Origin: Janthinobacterium psychrotolerans
Lineage (GTDB): Bacteria; Pseudomonadota; Gammaproteobacteria; Burkholderiales; Burkholderiaceae_D
Assembly: GCF_001677885.1 (NCBI RefSeq)
Contig: NZ_LOCQ01000060.1
Coordinates: 62,001 to 126,000 of the forward strand
Length of the DNA: 64,000 nt
Direction of reading: 5' to 3'
Made by a program: the position numbers and the translations under genes. A model generated the notes under the pieces. It worked only from the letters and a program-made list of their open reading frames with translations, was not told the origin of the DNA and ran no database searches. Positions 1 to 9,848 of this stretch are shown in pieces. Positions within the stretch are counted from its first letter, which is position 1. Every line of letters starts with the position of its first letter.

Positions 1-518
1 TGGTGCTGGCGTTAAAAGCCTTGCCGATGCCGGTGATCTGCGCCGTCAACGGCGTGGCGGCCGGCGCCGGCGCCAACCTGGCGCTGGCCTGCGATATCGT
101 TATCGCCGGCAAATCGGCCAGCTTTGTCGAAGTGTTCTGCAAGCTGGGCCTGATACCCGACACGGGTGGCACCTTCTTTTTGCCGCGCCTGGTCGGTTCC
201 GCGCGCGCCATGGGCATGGCCATGCTGGGCGAAAAACTGACGGCCGAAAAAGCCGAAGACTGGGGCCTGATCTGGAAGTGCGTGGACGACGCCGAGCTGG
301 CCGCCGAAACGCGCAAGCTGGCCGTGCATTTCTCCACGGCGCCAACCAAGGGCCTGGCGTTGACCAAACAGGCGCTGGCCGCGAGCGGCGCCAATACCCT
401 GCCGCAGCAGCTGGCGCTGGAAGCGCGCATGATGAGCGAACTGGGCAACAGCGACGATTACCGCGAGGGCGTGTCGGCCTTTATGGAAAAACGCGCAGCA
501 CAATTCAAGGGACACTAA
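1..518 (+). CDS. paaG: PaaG, epoxyphenylacetyl-CoA isomerase (5' end outside window)
   Basis: Crotonase-fold enzyme that isomerises ring-1,2-epoxyphenylacetyl-CoA to the oxepin in aerobic phenylacetate breakdown; cytoplasmic. The frame is open at base 1 and about 172 residues are seen, so roughly the first 90 residues of a ~262-residue PaaG are missing. The oxyanion-hole segment (AAGAGANLALACDIV), the catalytic Asp in GLIPDTGGT and the tail DYREGVSAFMEKR are closely PaaG-like. The hydratase PaaF is the alternative, but the single-acid PDTGG motif and the C-terminal sequence favour PaaG. The stop lies one base before paaH, so it is the first visible gene of the paa operon. Confidence 0.88.
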   Translation, partial: VLALKALPMPVICAVNGVAAGAGANLALACDIVIAGKSASFVEVFCKLGLIPDTGGTFFLPRLVGSARAMGMAMLGEKLTAEKAEDWGLIWKCVDDAELAAETRKLAVHFSTAPTKGLALTKQALAASGANTLPQQLALEARMMSELGNSDDYREGVSAFMEKRAAQFKGH

Positions 519-519
519 G

Positions 520-2088
520 ATGGCAGCTCTGGACAACAACAGCATCGTCGCCGTGATCGGCAGCGGCGCCATGGGCGCCGGCATCGCGCAGGTGGCGGCG
601 GCAGCCGGCTACCGTGTCAAACTGTACGACACGCACGCTGAAGCCGTCAGCAAGGCCATACAGGACATCGGCAAGATGTATGTCAAGCTGGCCGAAAAGG
701 GCCGCATGACGGCGCAAGAAGCGCAGGAAGCCAGCGCGCGCCTGCAGGCCGCCAGCAGTCTGCAAGACGTGTCCGACGCGTCGCTGGTGGTCGAAGCCAT
801 CGTTGAAAACCTCGACGTCAAGCGCGGCCTGTTCGCCGACCTGGAAGCGCTGGTGGGTGACGACTGCATCCTGGCCACCAATACCTCGTCGATTTCCGTC
901 ACGGCGATTGCCGCCAAGCTGCGCCGCCCGGAACGCCTGGTCGGCATGCACTTCTTTAACCCGGTGCCGCTGATGGCGCTGGTCGAAGTGATCAGTGGAC
1001 TGGCCACCAGCGACGAGGTCGCCGCTACTGTCTACGACACTTCCATCGCCTGGGGCAAGCAACCCGTGCATGCGAAATCGACGCCCGGCTTTATCGTCAA
1101 CCGCGTGGCGCGTCCGTTCTACGCCGAAGGCTGGCGCCTGCTCAGCGAGCAGGCCGGCGACGCCGCCACCATCGACGCGGTGCTGCGCGAGGCGGGCGGC
1201 TTTCGCATGGGCCCGTTCGAGCTGATGGACCTGATCGGCCACGATGTCAATTTCTCGGTCACGCAATCGGTGTTCGGCGCCTACTTCAACGACCCGCGCT
1301 TTACGCCCTCGGTGCTGCAGCAGGAAATGGTCAATGCGGGCTTTTTGGGCCGCAAGTCGGGCCGTGGTTTTTACCGGTATGGCGAAGGCGCCAGCGTGCC
1401 TGCGGCGCAGCAGGAAAGCGCCCAGCCGCGCCCCGAAGTGGTGGCCCTGTCCAGCGCCGTCGGCGGCGACGGCCGTGGCCACACGGGCGTCATCCATGCG
1501 CTGGTGCGGCGCCTGGAAGCGTCCGGCATCGGTGTCACCAGCCGCGTCACGCTCGAAGGCCAGGCCAGCGACACGGCGCCGGCCCTGCATTGCAACGGCG
1601 CCGCCATTTACCTGACGGATGGCCGCAGCGCCACCCAGCGCGCACAGGACAACAGCCACGCCGACACGGTGCTGTTCGACCTGGCGCTCGACTATGCGAC
1701 AGCCAAACGCGTGGCGCTGGCGCGCGCCGACCAGTGCGGCGACGAAGCCTGGGCTGCCGCCGTCGGCCTGTTCCAGGCGGCCGGCTTTGCCGTCACGCGC
1801 CTGGACGACGTGCCGGGCCTGGCCGTGATGCGCACGGTGGCCATGCTGGCCAACGAAGCGGCCGACGCCGTCAACCAGGGCGTGTGTACGGCCGCCGCCG
1901 TCGATATCGCCATGCAGAAGGGCGTCAATTATCCGCGCGGACCGCTGGCCTGGGCCGATGCGGTCGGCGTCCAACATGTCGTGACCGTGCTGCACCACCT
2001 GGCGCAAGGCTATGGCGAAGACCGCTACCGCGTCTCGCCGCTGCTGCGCCGCAAACTCGCCAATGGAGCATCGTTTCATGCCGAATGA
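520..2088 (+). CDS. paaH: PaaH, 3-hydroxyadipyl-CoA dehydrogenase
   Basis: NAD-dependent oxidation of 3-hydroxyadipyl-CoA to 3-oxoadipyl-CoA, the step before thiolysis in the phenylacetate pathway. 522 residues. The N-terminus carries the Rossmann motif GSGAMGAGIAQ (about residues 13-23), followed by the 3HCDH signature region (MHFFNPVPLMALVEV) and HAKSTPGFIVNRV. A second, more divergent 3HCDH C-terminal domain occupies the last ~100 residues, as in PaaH/PaaC proteins. The ATG follows the paaG stop by one base, and its last 11 bases overlap paaI, which points to translational coupling. Confidence 0.93.
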   Translation: MAALDNNSIVAVIGSGAMGAGIAQVAAAAGYRVKLYDTHAEAVSKAIQDIGKMYVKLAEKGRMTAQEAQEASARLQAASSLQDVSDASLVVEAIVENLDVKRGLFADLEALVGDDCILATNTSSISVTAIAAKLRRPERLVGMHFFNPVPLMALVEVISGLATSDEVAATVYDTSIAWGKQPVHAKSTPGFIVNRVARPFYAEGWRLLSEQAGDAATIDAVLREAGGFRMGPFELMDLIGHDVNFSVTQSVFGAYFNDPRFTPSVLQQEMVNAGFLGRKSGRGFYRYGEGASVPAAQQESAQPRPEVVALSSAVGGDGRGHTGVIHALVRRLEASGIGVTSRVTLEGQASDTAPALHCNGAAIYLTDGRSATQRAQDNSHADTVLFDLALDYATAKRVALARADQCGDEAWAAAVGLFQAAGFAVTRLDDVPGLAVMRTVAMLANEAADAVNQGVCTAAAVDIAMQKGVNYPRGPLAWADAVGVQHVVTVLHHLAQGYGEDRYRVSPLLRRKLANGASFHAE

Positions 2089-2530
2089 AGACCATCAAAT
2101 GAGCGCCCAGGCGCTGGCAGAAGCGGCCGCCGCCTCCATGCTGTCGCGCGACAGCGCCACGCAGGCCCTGGGCATCGCCCTGGATGAAGTGGGCCCTGGC
2201 CATGCGCGCATGACCATGACAGTGCGCGCCGACATGCTCAACGGTCACCAGAGCTGCCACGGCGGTTTTATCTTCGCCCTGGCCGACAGCGCGTTTGCGT
2301 TTGCCTGCAACAGCTACAACCTCAACACCGTGGGGGCAGGCTGCACCATCGACTACCTGGCGCCGGGCCGCGAGGGCGACGTGCTGGTGGCCGACGCCGT
2401 CGAGCAGGCGCTGGCGGGCAAGAGCGGCGTCTACGACGTCAGGGTCAGCAACCAGGACGGCCGCGCGATCGCGCTATTTCGCGGCAAGTCGATCCGCGTG
2501 GCCGGTGAAGTGATCCAAGAGCAGGCTTGA
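2078..2530 (+). CDS. paaI: PaaI, hydroxyphenylacetyl-CoA thioesterase
   Basis: Hot-dog-fold thioesterase, about 150 residues, that releases CoA from dead-end phenylacetyl-CoA derivatives. The block LNGHQSCHGGFIFALADSAF matches PaaI, including the catalytic Asp in ALADS. I chose the ATG at 2078 because GGAG lies 10 bases upstream. An in-frame ATG at 2063 and another at 2099 (MSAQALAEA, closest to known PaaI N-termini) are also possible. The gene begins inside the end of paaH. Confidence 0.92.
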   Translation: MPNEDHQMSAQALAEAAAASMLSRDSATQALGIALDEVGPGHARMTMTVRADMLNGHQSCHGGFIFALADSAFAFACNSYNLNTVGAGCTIDYLAPGREGDVLVADAVEQALAGKSGVYDVRVSNQDGRAIALFRGKSIRVAGEVIQEQA

Positions 2531-2573
2531 ACTGCCCCACACCGAACAGTTATAGAATCAACAGGAGACAATC

Positions 2574-3902
2574 ATGGTCCAACGTACGCCTTCCCCGAAT
2601 GACCTCGAGCCCATCGAGCGCGCCAGCAAGGACGAGTTGCAAGCCTTGCAGCTCGAACGCATGCAATGGACGCTCAGGCACGCCTATGACAACGTGCCCC
2701 ATTACCGCGCCGCCTTTGACGCGGCGGGCGTGCATCCGGACGACCTGAAATCCTTGTCCGATCTTTCCAAATTTCCGTTCACCGATAAAAAGGTCTTGCG
2801 CGACAATTATCCGTTCGGCCTGTTTGCCGTGCCGCGCGAGCAGGTGGTGCGCATCCACGCCTCGAGCGGCACCACCGGCAAGGCCACGGTGGTCGGCTAC
2901 ACGCAGAACGATATCGATACCTGGGCCAATGTGGTGGCCCGTTCGATCCGCGCCGGCGGTGGCCGCGCGGGCGACATGGTGCATATCTCCTACGGCTACG
3001 GCCTGTTTACGGGCGGCCTGGGCGCGCATTACGGCGCCGAGCGCCTGGGCTGCACGGTAATCCCGATGTCGGGCGGCCAGACCGAAAAACAGGTGCAGCT
3101 GATCCAGGATTTCAAGCCGTCCATCATCATGGTCACACCGTCGTACATGCTCAATATCATCGAGGAATTCACGCGCCAGGGACTGGACCCGGCCGATTCG
3201 TCGCTGAAGGTCGGCATCTTCGGCGCCGAGCCGTGGACCGACGCCATGCGCTCGGAAATCGAAGCGCGCGCCGGCATCGACGCGGTCGATATCTACGGCC
3301 TGTCCGAAGTGATGGGCCCTGGCGTGGCGTCCGAATGCATCGAGAGCAAGGACGGTCCGGTGATCTGGGAAGACCATTTTTACCCCGAGATCATCGACCC
3401 GGAAACGGGCGAAGTGCTGCCCGACGGCGAGGAGGGCGAGCTGGTATTCACCTCGCTGTCGAAGGAGGCGCTGCCCATCATCCGCTACCGCACGCGCGAC
3501 CTGACCCGCTTGCTGCCGCCGACTTCGCGCTCGATGCGCCGCATCGGCAAGATCACGGGCCGCTCGGACGACATGCTGATCATCCGTGGTGTGAATGTGT
3601 TCCCGACGCAGATCGAAGAGCTGATTTTGAAGATGCCGAAGCTGGCGCCGCAATATCAATTGGTGGTGACGCGCGACGGCCACCTGGACAAACTGGAAGT
3701 GATCGCCGAACTGCGCATCGACATGAGCGCGACCATCTCGGCCAGCGAAACCGACGGCCTGGCGCGCGAGCTGGAACAGCGCATCAAGACCCATGTGGGC
3801 GTGAGCACCCGCGTGCGCCTGGTGGCCGCTTCGGGCATCGAACGCACACTGACCGGCAAGGCCAGGCGCGTGGTCGACCAGCGCCCGAAGATTTTCTCCT
3901 GA
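2574..3902 (+). CDS. paaK: PaaK, phenylacetate-CoA ligase
   Basis: ATP-dependent activation of phenylacetate to phenylacetyl-CoA, the entry step of the pathway. 442 residues, normal for PaaK. The adenylate-forming signature SSGTTGKATVVGYT is near residue 100. The segment DIYGLSEVMGPGVASEC, the hinge region RTRDLTRLL and the C-terminal ITGRSDDMLIIRGVNVFPTQIE are all typical. A good ribosome site (AGGAGA) lies about 8 bases before the ATG. It sits 43 bases after paaI in the same orientation. Confidence 0.96.
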   Translation: MVQRTPSPNDLEPIERASKDELQALQLERMQWTLRHAYDNVPHYRAAFDAAGVHPDDLKSLSDLSKFPFTDKKVLRDNYPFGLFAVPREQVVRIHASSGTTGKATVVGYTQNDIDTWANVVARSIRAGGGRAGDMVHISYGYGLFTGGLGAHYGAERLGCTVIPMSGGQTEKQVQLIQDFKPSIIMVTPSYMLNIIEEFTRQGLDPADSSLKVGIFGAEPWTDAMRSEIEARAGIDAVDIYGLSEVMGPGVASECIESKDGPVIWEDHFYPEIIDPETGEVLPDGEEGELVFTSLSKEALPIIRYRTRDLTRLLPPTSRSMRRIGKITGRSDDMLIIRGVNVFPTQIEELILKMPKLAPQYQLVVTRDGHLDKLEVIAELRIDMSATISASETDGLARELEQRIKTHVGVSTRVRLVAASGIERTLTGKARRVVDQRPKIFS

Positions 3903-3936
3903 TAGTTTGAACAAGAAAACGAACAAGGAACCGAAC

Positions 3937-5142
3937 ATGAACGACGCTTTTATCTGTGACGCTGTGCGTACCCCGTTTGGCCGCTATGGCGGCGCTTTGG
4001 CGACCGTGCGCGCCGATGACCTGGGCGCGCTGCCGATCGCCGCGCTGATCGCGCGCAATCCTTCCGTCGACTGGGCCGCCATTGACGACGTCTTTTATGG
4101 CTGCGCCAACCAGGCCGGCGAAGACAACCGCAACGTGGGCCGCATGGCCGCGCTGCTGGCCGGCCTGCCGGTCGACGTGCCGGCCAATACCATCAACCGC
4201 CTGTGCGGCTCCAGCCTGGACGCCGTGGGCCTGGCGGCGCGCTCGATCAAGGCCGGTGAAGCGCACTTGATCATCGCCGGCGGTGTGGAAAGCATGACGC
4301 GCGCGCCTTTCGTGATGGGCAAGGCCGACAGCGCTTTCTCGCGGGCGGCAAAAATCGAAGACACCACCCTGGGCTGGCGCTTCGTCAACGGCAAGATGAA
4401 GGCGCAGTACGGCATCGACACCATGCCGGAAACGGCGGAAAACGTGGCCGTGGAATTCGGCATCAGCCGCGCCGACCAGGACGCGCTGGCGCTGCGCAGC
4501 CAGCAGCGCTGGGCGGCCGCCCACGCGGCCGGCGTGTTCGAACGCGAAATCGTGCCGGTGGCCGTGCCGCAAAAGAAGGGCGAGCCGAAAATGGTCACCA
4601 CCGACGAACATCCGCGCCCCGATACTTCGCTGGAGATGCTGGCCAAGCTCAAGGGCGTCGTCAAGCTTGACGGCACCGTCACGGCCGGCAATGCCTCGGG
4701 CCTGAACGATGGCGCCTGCGCCATTTTGCTGGCCTCCGGCGCCGCCGTCGACAAGTACAAATTGACACCGCGCGCAAAAGTGCTGGGCATGGCCACGGCC
4801 GGCCTGGCGCCGCGCATCATGGGCTTCGGCCCGTCGCCGGCCACGCGCAAGGTGCTGGCGCAGACCGGTCTCACCATCGAACAGATGGACGTGATCGAAC
4901 TGAACGAAGCATTTGCCGCGCAGGCGCTGGCGGTGACGCGCGACCTGGGCCTGGCCGACGACGCGGCCCACGTGAATCCGAATGGCGGCGCGATCGCCAT
5001 CGGCCATCCGCTGGGCGCTTCCGGTGCGCGCCTGGTGATGGCCGCCCTGAACCAGCTCGAACGCACCGGTGGGCGCTATGCGCTGTGCACCATGTGCATC
5101 GGCGTGGGGCAGGGGATTGCCGTCGTGATTGAACGCATCTGA
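3937..5142 (+). CDS. paaJ: PaaJ/PcaF-type 3-oxoadipyl-CoA thiolase
   Basis: Thiolase that splits 3-oxoadipyl-CoA into succinyl-CoA and acetyl-CoA, ending the phenylacetate route. 401 residues from the chosen ATG. The acylated Cys lies in NRLCGSSLDA (about residue 90), the His in NGGAIAIGHPLG and the second Cys in CTMCIGVGQG. A TTG ten codons upstream also opens the frame, but AAGGAA sits just before the ATG at 3937 and known homologues start at MNDAFICDA. It may also serve the beta-ketoadipate pathway; the neighbours favour paa. Confidence 0.94.
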   Translation: MNDAFICDAVRTPFGRYGGALATVRADDLGALPIAALIARNPSVDWAAIDDVFYGCANQAGEDNRNVGRMAALLAGLPVDVPANTINRLCGSSLDAVGLAARSIKAGEAHLIIAGGVESMTRAPFVMGKADSAFSRAAKIEDTTLGWRFVNGKMKAQYGIDTMPETAENVAVEFGISRADQDALALRSQQRWAAAHAAGVFEREIVPVAVPQKKGEPKMVTTDEHPRPDTSLEMLAKLKGVVKLDGTVTAGNASGLNDGACAILLASGAAVDKYKLTPRAKVLGMATAGLAPRIMGFGPSPATRKVLAQTGLTIEQMDVIELNEAFAAQALAVTRDLGLADDAAHVNPNGGAIAIGHPLGASGARLVMAALNQLERTGGRYALCTMCIGVGQGIAVVIERI

Positions 5143-5233
5143 ACGAGTATAAAAGAGCAATACAAAAAGGCGCAGGCTAGTCAAAAAGCGCCAACCATAC
5201 ATTGACCGTAGTGCCAACCTGGTGGAGACCACA

Positions 5234-6385
5234 ATGATTGCCAACCTCTTCAAGAAAACCCTGATCGCCGGCGTGCTGGCCATGTCTGCCGCTGGCGCTT
5301 ATGCGGCCGACAATATCAAGATCGGTTCCGTATTGTCCGTCACGGGCCCGGCCGCCTTTTTGGGCGACCCCGAACTGAAAACCCTGCAGCTGTATATCGA
5401 AAAAATCAACGCGGCCGGCGGCGTATTGGGCCGCAAGCTCGAACTGGTGCACTACGACGACGGCAGCGACGCGGCCAAGGCCAACGGCTTTACCAAGCGC
5501 CTGATCGAGTCCGACAAGGTCGATGTGCTGATCGGCGGCACCACCACCGGCGCGACGATGGCGATGGCGCCGCTGGTCGAGCGCGCCAGCCTGCCATTCA
5601 TCTCGCTGGCCGGCGCCGTGGTGGTCATCGATCCGGTGAAAAAATGGGTCTTCAAAACGCCGCATACCGACCGCATGGCGGCCGAAAAGGTATTCGAAGA
5701 CATGAAGAAGCGCGGCATCACCAAGGTCGGCCTGCTGTCGGAAACCAGCGGCTTTGGCGCGTCGGGGCGCAAGGAATCGCAGATCGTCGCCTCCAAGTAC
5801 GGCATCACCCTGGTATCAGATGAAACCTACGGCCCGAAAGACACCGACATCACGGCCCAGCTGACCCGCATCAAGAACACGGCCGGCGTGCAGGCGGTGT
5901 TCGTGTTCGGCCTGGGCCAGGGCCCTGCCGTGGTCACCAAGAACTATGGCCAGCTGGGCATGACGGCGCTGCCGCTGTACCAGTCGCACGGCGTGGCCTC
6001 GGATGAATACCTGAAGTTGTCGGGCAAGGCCGCCGAAGGCGTGCGCCTGCCCACGCCGGCGCTGCTGATCGGCGCCATGCTGCCGGACGCCGATCCGCAA
6101 AAGGCCATCGTCGTCGGCTACGACAAGACCTACAAGGACCGCTACAAGATCGATCCGTCGACCTTTGGCGGCTATGCGCTGGACGCCTTGAACCTGTCGG
6201 TCGACGCCATCAAGCGCGCCGGCGGCACCGACCGCGAAAAAGTGCGCGCCGCGCTGGAGTCGACCAAGGGTTTTGTGGGCACCACCGGCGTGTTCAATAT
6301 GTCAGCCAAGGACCATATGGGCCTGGACCTGTCGGCTTTCCGCATGGTCGAAGTGAAGAACGGCGAATGGCAATTGTCGAAGTAA
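5234..6385 (+). CDS. Periplasmic binding protein of a branched-chain-type ABC importer
   Basis: LivJ/LivK-type substrate-binding protein, 383 residues. It has a clear Sec signal peptide (MIANLFKKTLIAGVLAMSAAGAYA) followed by DNIKIGSVLSVTGPAAFLGD, the usual start of the mature domain. GGAG 6-9 bases before the ATG at 5234 supports this start over a GTG at 5222. It heads a complete ABC system placed inside the paa operon, between paaJ and paaY. From position, the ligand is more likely phenylacetate or another aromatic acid than a branched-chain amino acid. The ligand cannot be read from sequence. Confidence 0.9.
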   Translation: MIANLFKKTLIAGVLAMSAAGAYAADNIKIGSVLSVTGPAAFLGDPELKTLQLYIEKINAAGGVLGRKLELVHYDDGSDAAKANGFTKRLIESDKVDVLIGGTTTGATMAMAPLVERASLPFISLAGAVVVIDPVKKWVFKTPHTDRMAAEKVFEDMKKRGITKVGLLSETSGFGASGRKESQIVASKYGITLVSDETYGPKDTDITAQLTRIKNTAGVQAVFVFGLGQGPAVVTKNYGQLGMTALPLYQSHGVASDEYLKLSGKAAEGVRLPTPALLIGAMLPDADPQKAIVVGYDKTYKDRYKIDPSTFGGYALDALNLSVDAIKRAGGTDREKVRAALESTKGFVGTTGVFNMSAKDHMGLDLSAFRMVEVKNGEWQLSK

Positions 6386-6414
6386 TGTTCGCAATACGGT
6401 AAGCCAGAAGCATC

Positions 6415-6446
6415 CGCGCGGGCCGCCCTGGAGGGCGGCCCGCGCG
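6415..6446 (+). other. Strong intercistronic hairpin between binding-protein and permease genes
   Basis: Perfect 14-bp inverted repeat (CGCGCGGGCCGCCC, loop TGGA at 6429-6432, then the complement). No T-run follows, so it is not a classical terminator. Its position after the binding-protein stop fits an mRNA 3'-end protector or partial attenuator, which would give more binding protein than membrane components. Confidence 0.75.
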
Positions 6447-6469
6447 CAGCCGAACATATTGGAGACATC

Positions 6470-7348
6470 ATGGAAGTCGCACAATTTCTACAATTTCTGT
6501 ATTCCGGGATGACGGTCGGTTCCGCCTATGCGCTGGCGGCGCTGGGCTTTACCATCATCTACAACACCAGCGGCGTGATCAACTTCGCGCAAGGTGAATT
6601 CATCATGCTGGGCGGGATGCTGGCCGCCGTGATGTCGGCCGCCGGCGTGCCGCTGCCGCTGGCCATTTTCCTGGCCGTGATCGCCACCGGCCTGGTGGGC
6701 CTCCTGATGGAAAAAACCGTGATCGAGCCGGCGCAGAACGCGCAGGTCATCACTTTGCTGATCATTACCATCGGCGCTTCCCTGGTGCTGCGCGGCCTGG
6801 TGCAGATCTGGCTGGGCAAGGACACGCATTCGCTGCCGGCCTTTTCCGGCGATACGTCGATTCAATTCCTCGGCGCCAGCCTGTTGCCGCAAAGCCTGTG
6901 GGTGCTGGGCGTCACCATTATCATCGTGCTGGTGCTGGGCTGGTTCTTCGGGCGCACCCTGATGGGCAAGGCCATGCTGGCCACCTCGCACAACAAGCTG
7001 GCCGCGCAACTGGTCGGCATCAACACCCGCAAGGTACTGCTGTTCTCGTTCGGCCTGTCGGCGCTTTTGGGCGCGGCTGGCGGCATCCTGGTCGCCCCCA
7101 TCACGTACACGTCCTACGACGCCGGCATCATGCTGGGCCTGAAGGGCTTTGTGGCGGCCGTATTGGGTGGCTTGGGTGGCGGCGCGGGCGCGATCGCCGG
7201 TGGCCTGATCCTCGGCGTCGCCGAAGCGATGACGGCTGGCTACATCTCGTCGGCCTACAAGGACGCGGTACCGTTCGTGCTGATCCTGCTGATCCTGTTC
7301 TTCCTGCCGCAAGGCCTGTTCGGCGCTAAAAATTCGGAGCGTGTATGA
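6470..7348 (+). CDS. LivH-type ABC permease
   Basis: Integral inner-membrane permease of the HAAT (branched-chain amino acid) ABC family, 292 residues with about eight hydrophobic segments. GVINFAQGEFIMLGG near residue 40 is the family signature, and the end IPLFFLPQGLFG-like stretch is typical. TTGGAGAC lies just before the ATG. It follows the binding protein after a stable hairpin and overlaps livM by four bases (ATGA). It pairs with LivM to form the channel for the importer embedded in the paa operon. Confidence 0.92.
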   Translation: MEVAQFLQFLYSGMTVGSAYALAALGFTIIYNTSGVINFAQGEFIMLGGMLAAVMSAAGVPLPLAIFLAVIATGLVGLLMEKTVIEPAQNAQVITLLIITIGASLVLRGLVQIWLGKDTHSLPAFSGDTSIQFLGASLLPQSLWVLGVTIIIVLVLGWFFGRTLMGKAMLATSHNKLAAQLVGINTRKVLLFSFGLSALLGAAGGILVAPITYTSYDAGIMLGLKGFVAAVLGGLGGGAGAIAGGLILGVAEAMTAGYISSAYKDAVPFVLILLILFFLPQGLFGAKNSERV

Positions 7349-8337
7349 CGACCTTCTTCTCCCGCTCGCGCCATGCCGGCCTGCTGGTGCTGGCGCTGAT
7401 CCTGGCCATTTTGCCGCTCTTTCTCACCAACGCGTTCTACTATGACGTGGCGATCCGCATTGCGCTGAACGCCATCGTCGTCATCGGCCTCAATCTCTTG
7501 ATGGGCTATACGGGCCAGATCAGTCTCGGCCACGCGGGCTTCTATGGCCTGGGCGCGTATGCCTCGGCCGTGCTGACCACCCACTACGGCTGGCCGCCGC
7601 TGGCCGCCTTGGGCGCCGGCGCGGTCGCCACCGGCCTGCTGGCGCTGCTGCTGGCGCGTCCGGTATTGAAACTCAAGGGCCATACCCTGGCCATGGCCAC
7701 TCTGGGCCTGGGCATCATCATTTCCATCGTCATCAACAACGAAACGCAATGGACCGGCGGCCCGGACGGCATTGGCGTGTCCGCCTTCAGTGTCGCCGGC
7801 CTGGAGATCGCCGGCGAAAAATCATGGTACCTGGTGTGCGCCGTCTTGCTGCTGCTGGTGACCTGGCTGGCGCTGAACCTGATCGATTCGCCCGTCGGCC
7901 GCGCGCTGCAGGCCATTCACGGTTCGGAAGTGGCGGCGCGCGTGGTTGGTGTCGACACCACCCGCTTCAAGGTGCGCGTCTTCGTGCTGTCGGCCGTGAT
8001 CGCCAGTATCGCCGGCAGCATCAGCGCCCACTACATCGGCTTCATCACCCCCAACCTGGCCGGCTTCTTCCACTCGATCGAGCTGGTGACGATGGTGGTG
8101 GTGGGCGGCATGGCGTCGATCTTCGGCTCCATTATCGGCGCGGCGCTGCTGACGATATTGCCGCAGCTGCTGTCCAGTTTTGAAGGCTGGGAAACGGTGG
8201 TGTTTGGCGTGATTTTGATGGCCACCATGATCTTCATGCCCAAGGGCCTGGTCCCGAGCCTGGCCAGCCGTTCGCGCAAGCGGGCTGGCACGCCAACCGC
8301 GCCGAAGGCGCCGGCCAAACCTGTGCAGGAGGTGTGA
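7345..8337 (+). CDS. LivM-type ABC permease
   Basis: Second permease subunit, 330 residues. The family motif [24 protein letters not shown] begins near residue 50, and there are about ten hydrophobic helices. The C-terminal ~25 residues are a hydrophilic Lys/Ala/Pro tail. Start overlaps the LivH stop (ATGA). One base separates its stop from the next ATG. Substrate unknown; genomic context suggests an aromatic acid. Confidence 0.92.
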   Translation: MTTFFSRSRHAGLLVLALILAILPLFLTNAFYYDVAIRIALNAIVVIGLNLLMGYTGQISLGHAGFYGLGAYASAVLTTHYGWPPLAALGAGAVATGLLALLLARPVLKLKGHTLAMATLGLGIIISIVINNETQWTGGPDGIGVSAFSVAGLEIAGEKSWYLVCAVLLLLVTWLALNLIDSPVGRALQAIHGSEVAARVVGVDTTRFKVRVFVLSAVIASIAGSISAHYIGFITPNLAGFFHSIELVTMVVVGGMASIFGSIIGAALLTILPQLLSSFEGWETVVFGVILMATMIFMPKGLVPSLASRSRKRAGTPTAPKAPAKPVQEV

Positions 8338-8338
8338 G

Positions 8339-9094
8339 ATGCTGACGATTAACAACCTGAGCAAGAGTTTCGGCGGCGTGCACGCGGTGCAGGATGTCAG
8401 CTTTACCGTCAAGGAAGGCCATATCCACTCCGTGATCGGCCCGAACGGCGCCGGCAAGACCACCCTGTTCAACCTGATCACCGGGGTCTATACGCCGACC
8501 AAAGGCGAGATTTTGCTCAATGGCGAGAACGTGGCCGCCATGCCGCCCGATGCGCTGGCGCGGCGCGGCATGAGCCGCACTTTTCAAAACCTGCAGGTGT
8601 GCATGAACATGACGGCGATCGACAATGTAATGGTCGGCGCCCATCTGCGCCTGAACCAGAACCTGTTCGCTTCCATGCTGCGTCTGCCATCGGTGCGCCG
8701 CGCGGACGCCGCCTGTCGCGACGAGGCGGCGCAGCTGATGGAATTCGTTGGCGTGGGCCGCCATATCGATGACGAGGCGGGCCAGATGTCGTATGGCGCG
8801 TTAAAACGCCTGGAGATCGCGCGTGCGCTGGCGGCCAAGCCGAAGGTGCTGCTGCTCGATGAACCGGCCGCTGGCCTGAACCATACCGAAACGGGCGAGA
8901 TCGAAGCCTTGATCCGCAAGGTGGCGCAATCGGGCGTGACGGTGGTGCTGGTCGAGCACGACATGAAGCTGGTGATGAATCTGTCGGACCATATCCTGGT
9001 GCTCGACTATGGCAAGAAGCTGGCCGAAGGGACCGCCGCCGAAGTGCGCGCGAATCCCGACGTGGTGGCGGCGTACCTGGGAGTGGCGGCATGA
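8339..9094 (+). CDS. LivG-type ABC ATPase
   Basis: Cytoplasmic ATPase subunit, 251 residues. Walker A is GPNGAGKTT (about residues 40-48), the LivG-specific [10 protein letters not shown] follows, then Walker [14 protein letters not shown] and the switch His in [10 protein letters not shown]. The ABC signature is the weak form [15 protein letters not shown], usual for this subfamily. AGGAGGTG lies just upstream of the ATG. Its stop overlaps the LivF start. Confidence 0.94.
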   Translation: MLTINNLSKSFGGVHAVQDVSFTVKEGHIHSVIGPNGAGKTTLFNLITGVYTPTKGEILLNGENVAAMPPDALARRGMSRTFQNLQVCMNMTAIDNVMVGAHLRLNQNLFASMLRLPSVRRADAACRDEAAQLMEFVGVGRHIDDEAGQMSYGALKRLEIARALAAKPKVLLLDEPAAGLNHTETGEIEALIRKVAQSGVTVVLVEHDMKLVMNLSDHILVLDYGKKLAEGTAAEVRANPDVVAAYLGVAA

Positions 9095-9825
9095 TGAAGA
9101 TGGAAACACCTCAAACACCGCTGGTGCTCGATATCAAGGGCCTCACCAGCCACTACGGCCGCATCCAGGCGCTGCACGGCATCGACCTGCAGGTGCGCCA
9201 GGGCCAGCTGGTGGCGCTGGTGGGCGCCAATGGCGCCGGCAAGACCACCTTGCTGCGGGCAATTTCGGGCGTGCAGCCGATCAGCGCCGGCAGCATCACC
9301 TTTGCCGGCCAGGACATCAGCCGCGCCAGCGCCGACAAGCGCGTGCGCGCCGGTATCTGCCAAGTGCCGGAAGGGCGGCAGGTATTCGGTCCGATGACGG
9401 TGGAAGACAATCTGCGCCTGGGCGCCTTTACCCGCCCGCAGCAGGAAGTGGCCGGCGAGATCGAGCGCATGTATGGCCTGTTCCCGATCCTGAAGGAAAA
9501 GCGTCTTTTACTTGCCGGCACCCTGTCCGGCGGCCAGCAGCAGATGCTGGCCATGGCGCGTGCGCTGATGGGCCGCCCGCAACTGCTGCTATTGGATGAG
9601 CCGAGCATGGGCCTGGCGCCGCTCCTGATTGCCGAGATCTTCCGCATCGTCGCCGAACTGCGCGACCGCGGCATCACGATTTTCCTGGTCGAGCAGAACG
9701 CCCACGCGGCGCTGTCGATCGCCGATGTCGGCTACGTGATCGAGACGGGCGCCATCACCCTGTCCGGTCCGGGGCCGGAACTGCTGCATAACGAGCAGGT
9801 ACAAAGCGCTTATTTAGGTATGTAA
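9091..9825 (+). CDS. LivF-type ABC ATPase
   Basis: Second ATPase of the importer, 244 residues. Walker A is GANGAGKTT, followed by the LivF-typical GICQVPEGRQVFGPMTVEDNL, signature LSGGQQQMLAMARAL, Walker B QLLLLDEPSMGLAP and VEQNAH. Two adjacent ATGs (9091 and 9094) are possible starts; the first overlaps the livG stop. With LivG, LivH, LivM and the binding protein it completes the transporter. Confidence 0.94.
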   Translation: MMKMETPQTPLVLDIKGLTSHYGRIQALHGIDLQVRQGQLVALVGANGAGKTTLLRAISGVQPISAGSITFAGQDISRASADKRVRAGICQVPEGRQVFGPMTVEDNLRLGAFTRPQQEVAGEIERMYGLFPILKEKRLLLAGTLSGGQQQMLAMARALMGRPQLLLLDEPSMGLAPLLIAEIFRIVAELRDRGITIFLVEQNAHAALSIADVGYVIETGAITLSGPGPELLHNEQVQSAYLGM

Positions 9826-9848
9826 CCCTGGGCATGTAAGGAGTCTGT

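Noticed and set aside
1..518. Truncated or decayed paaG
   Set aside because: The frame is open to base 1 and matches PaaG throughout; it is cut only by the window edge.
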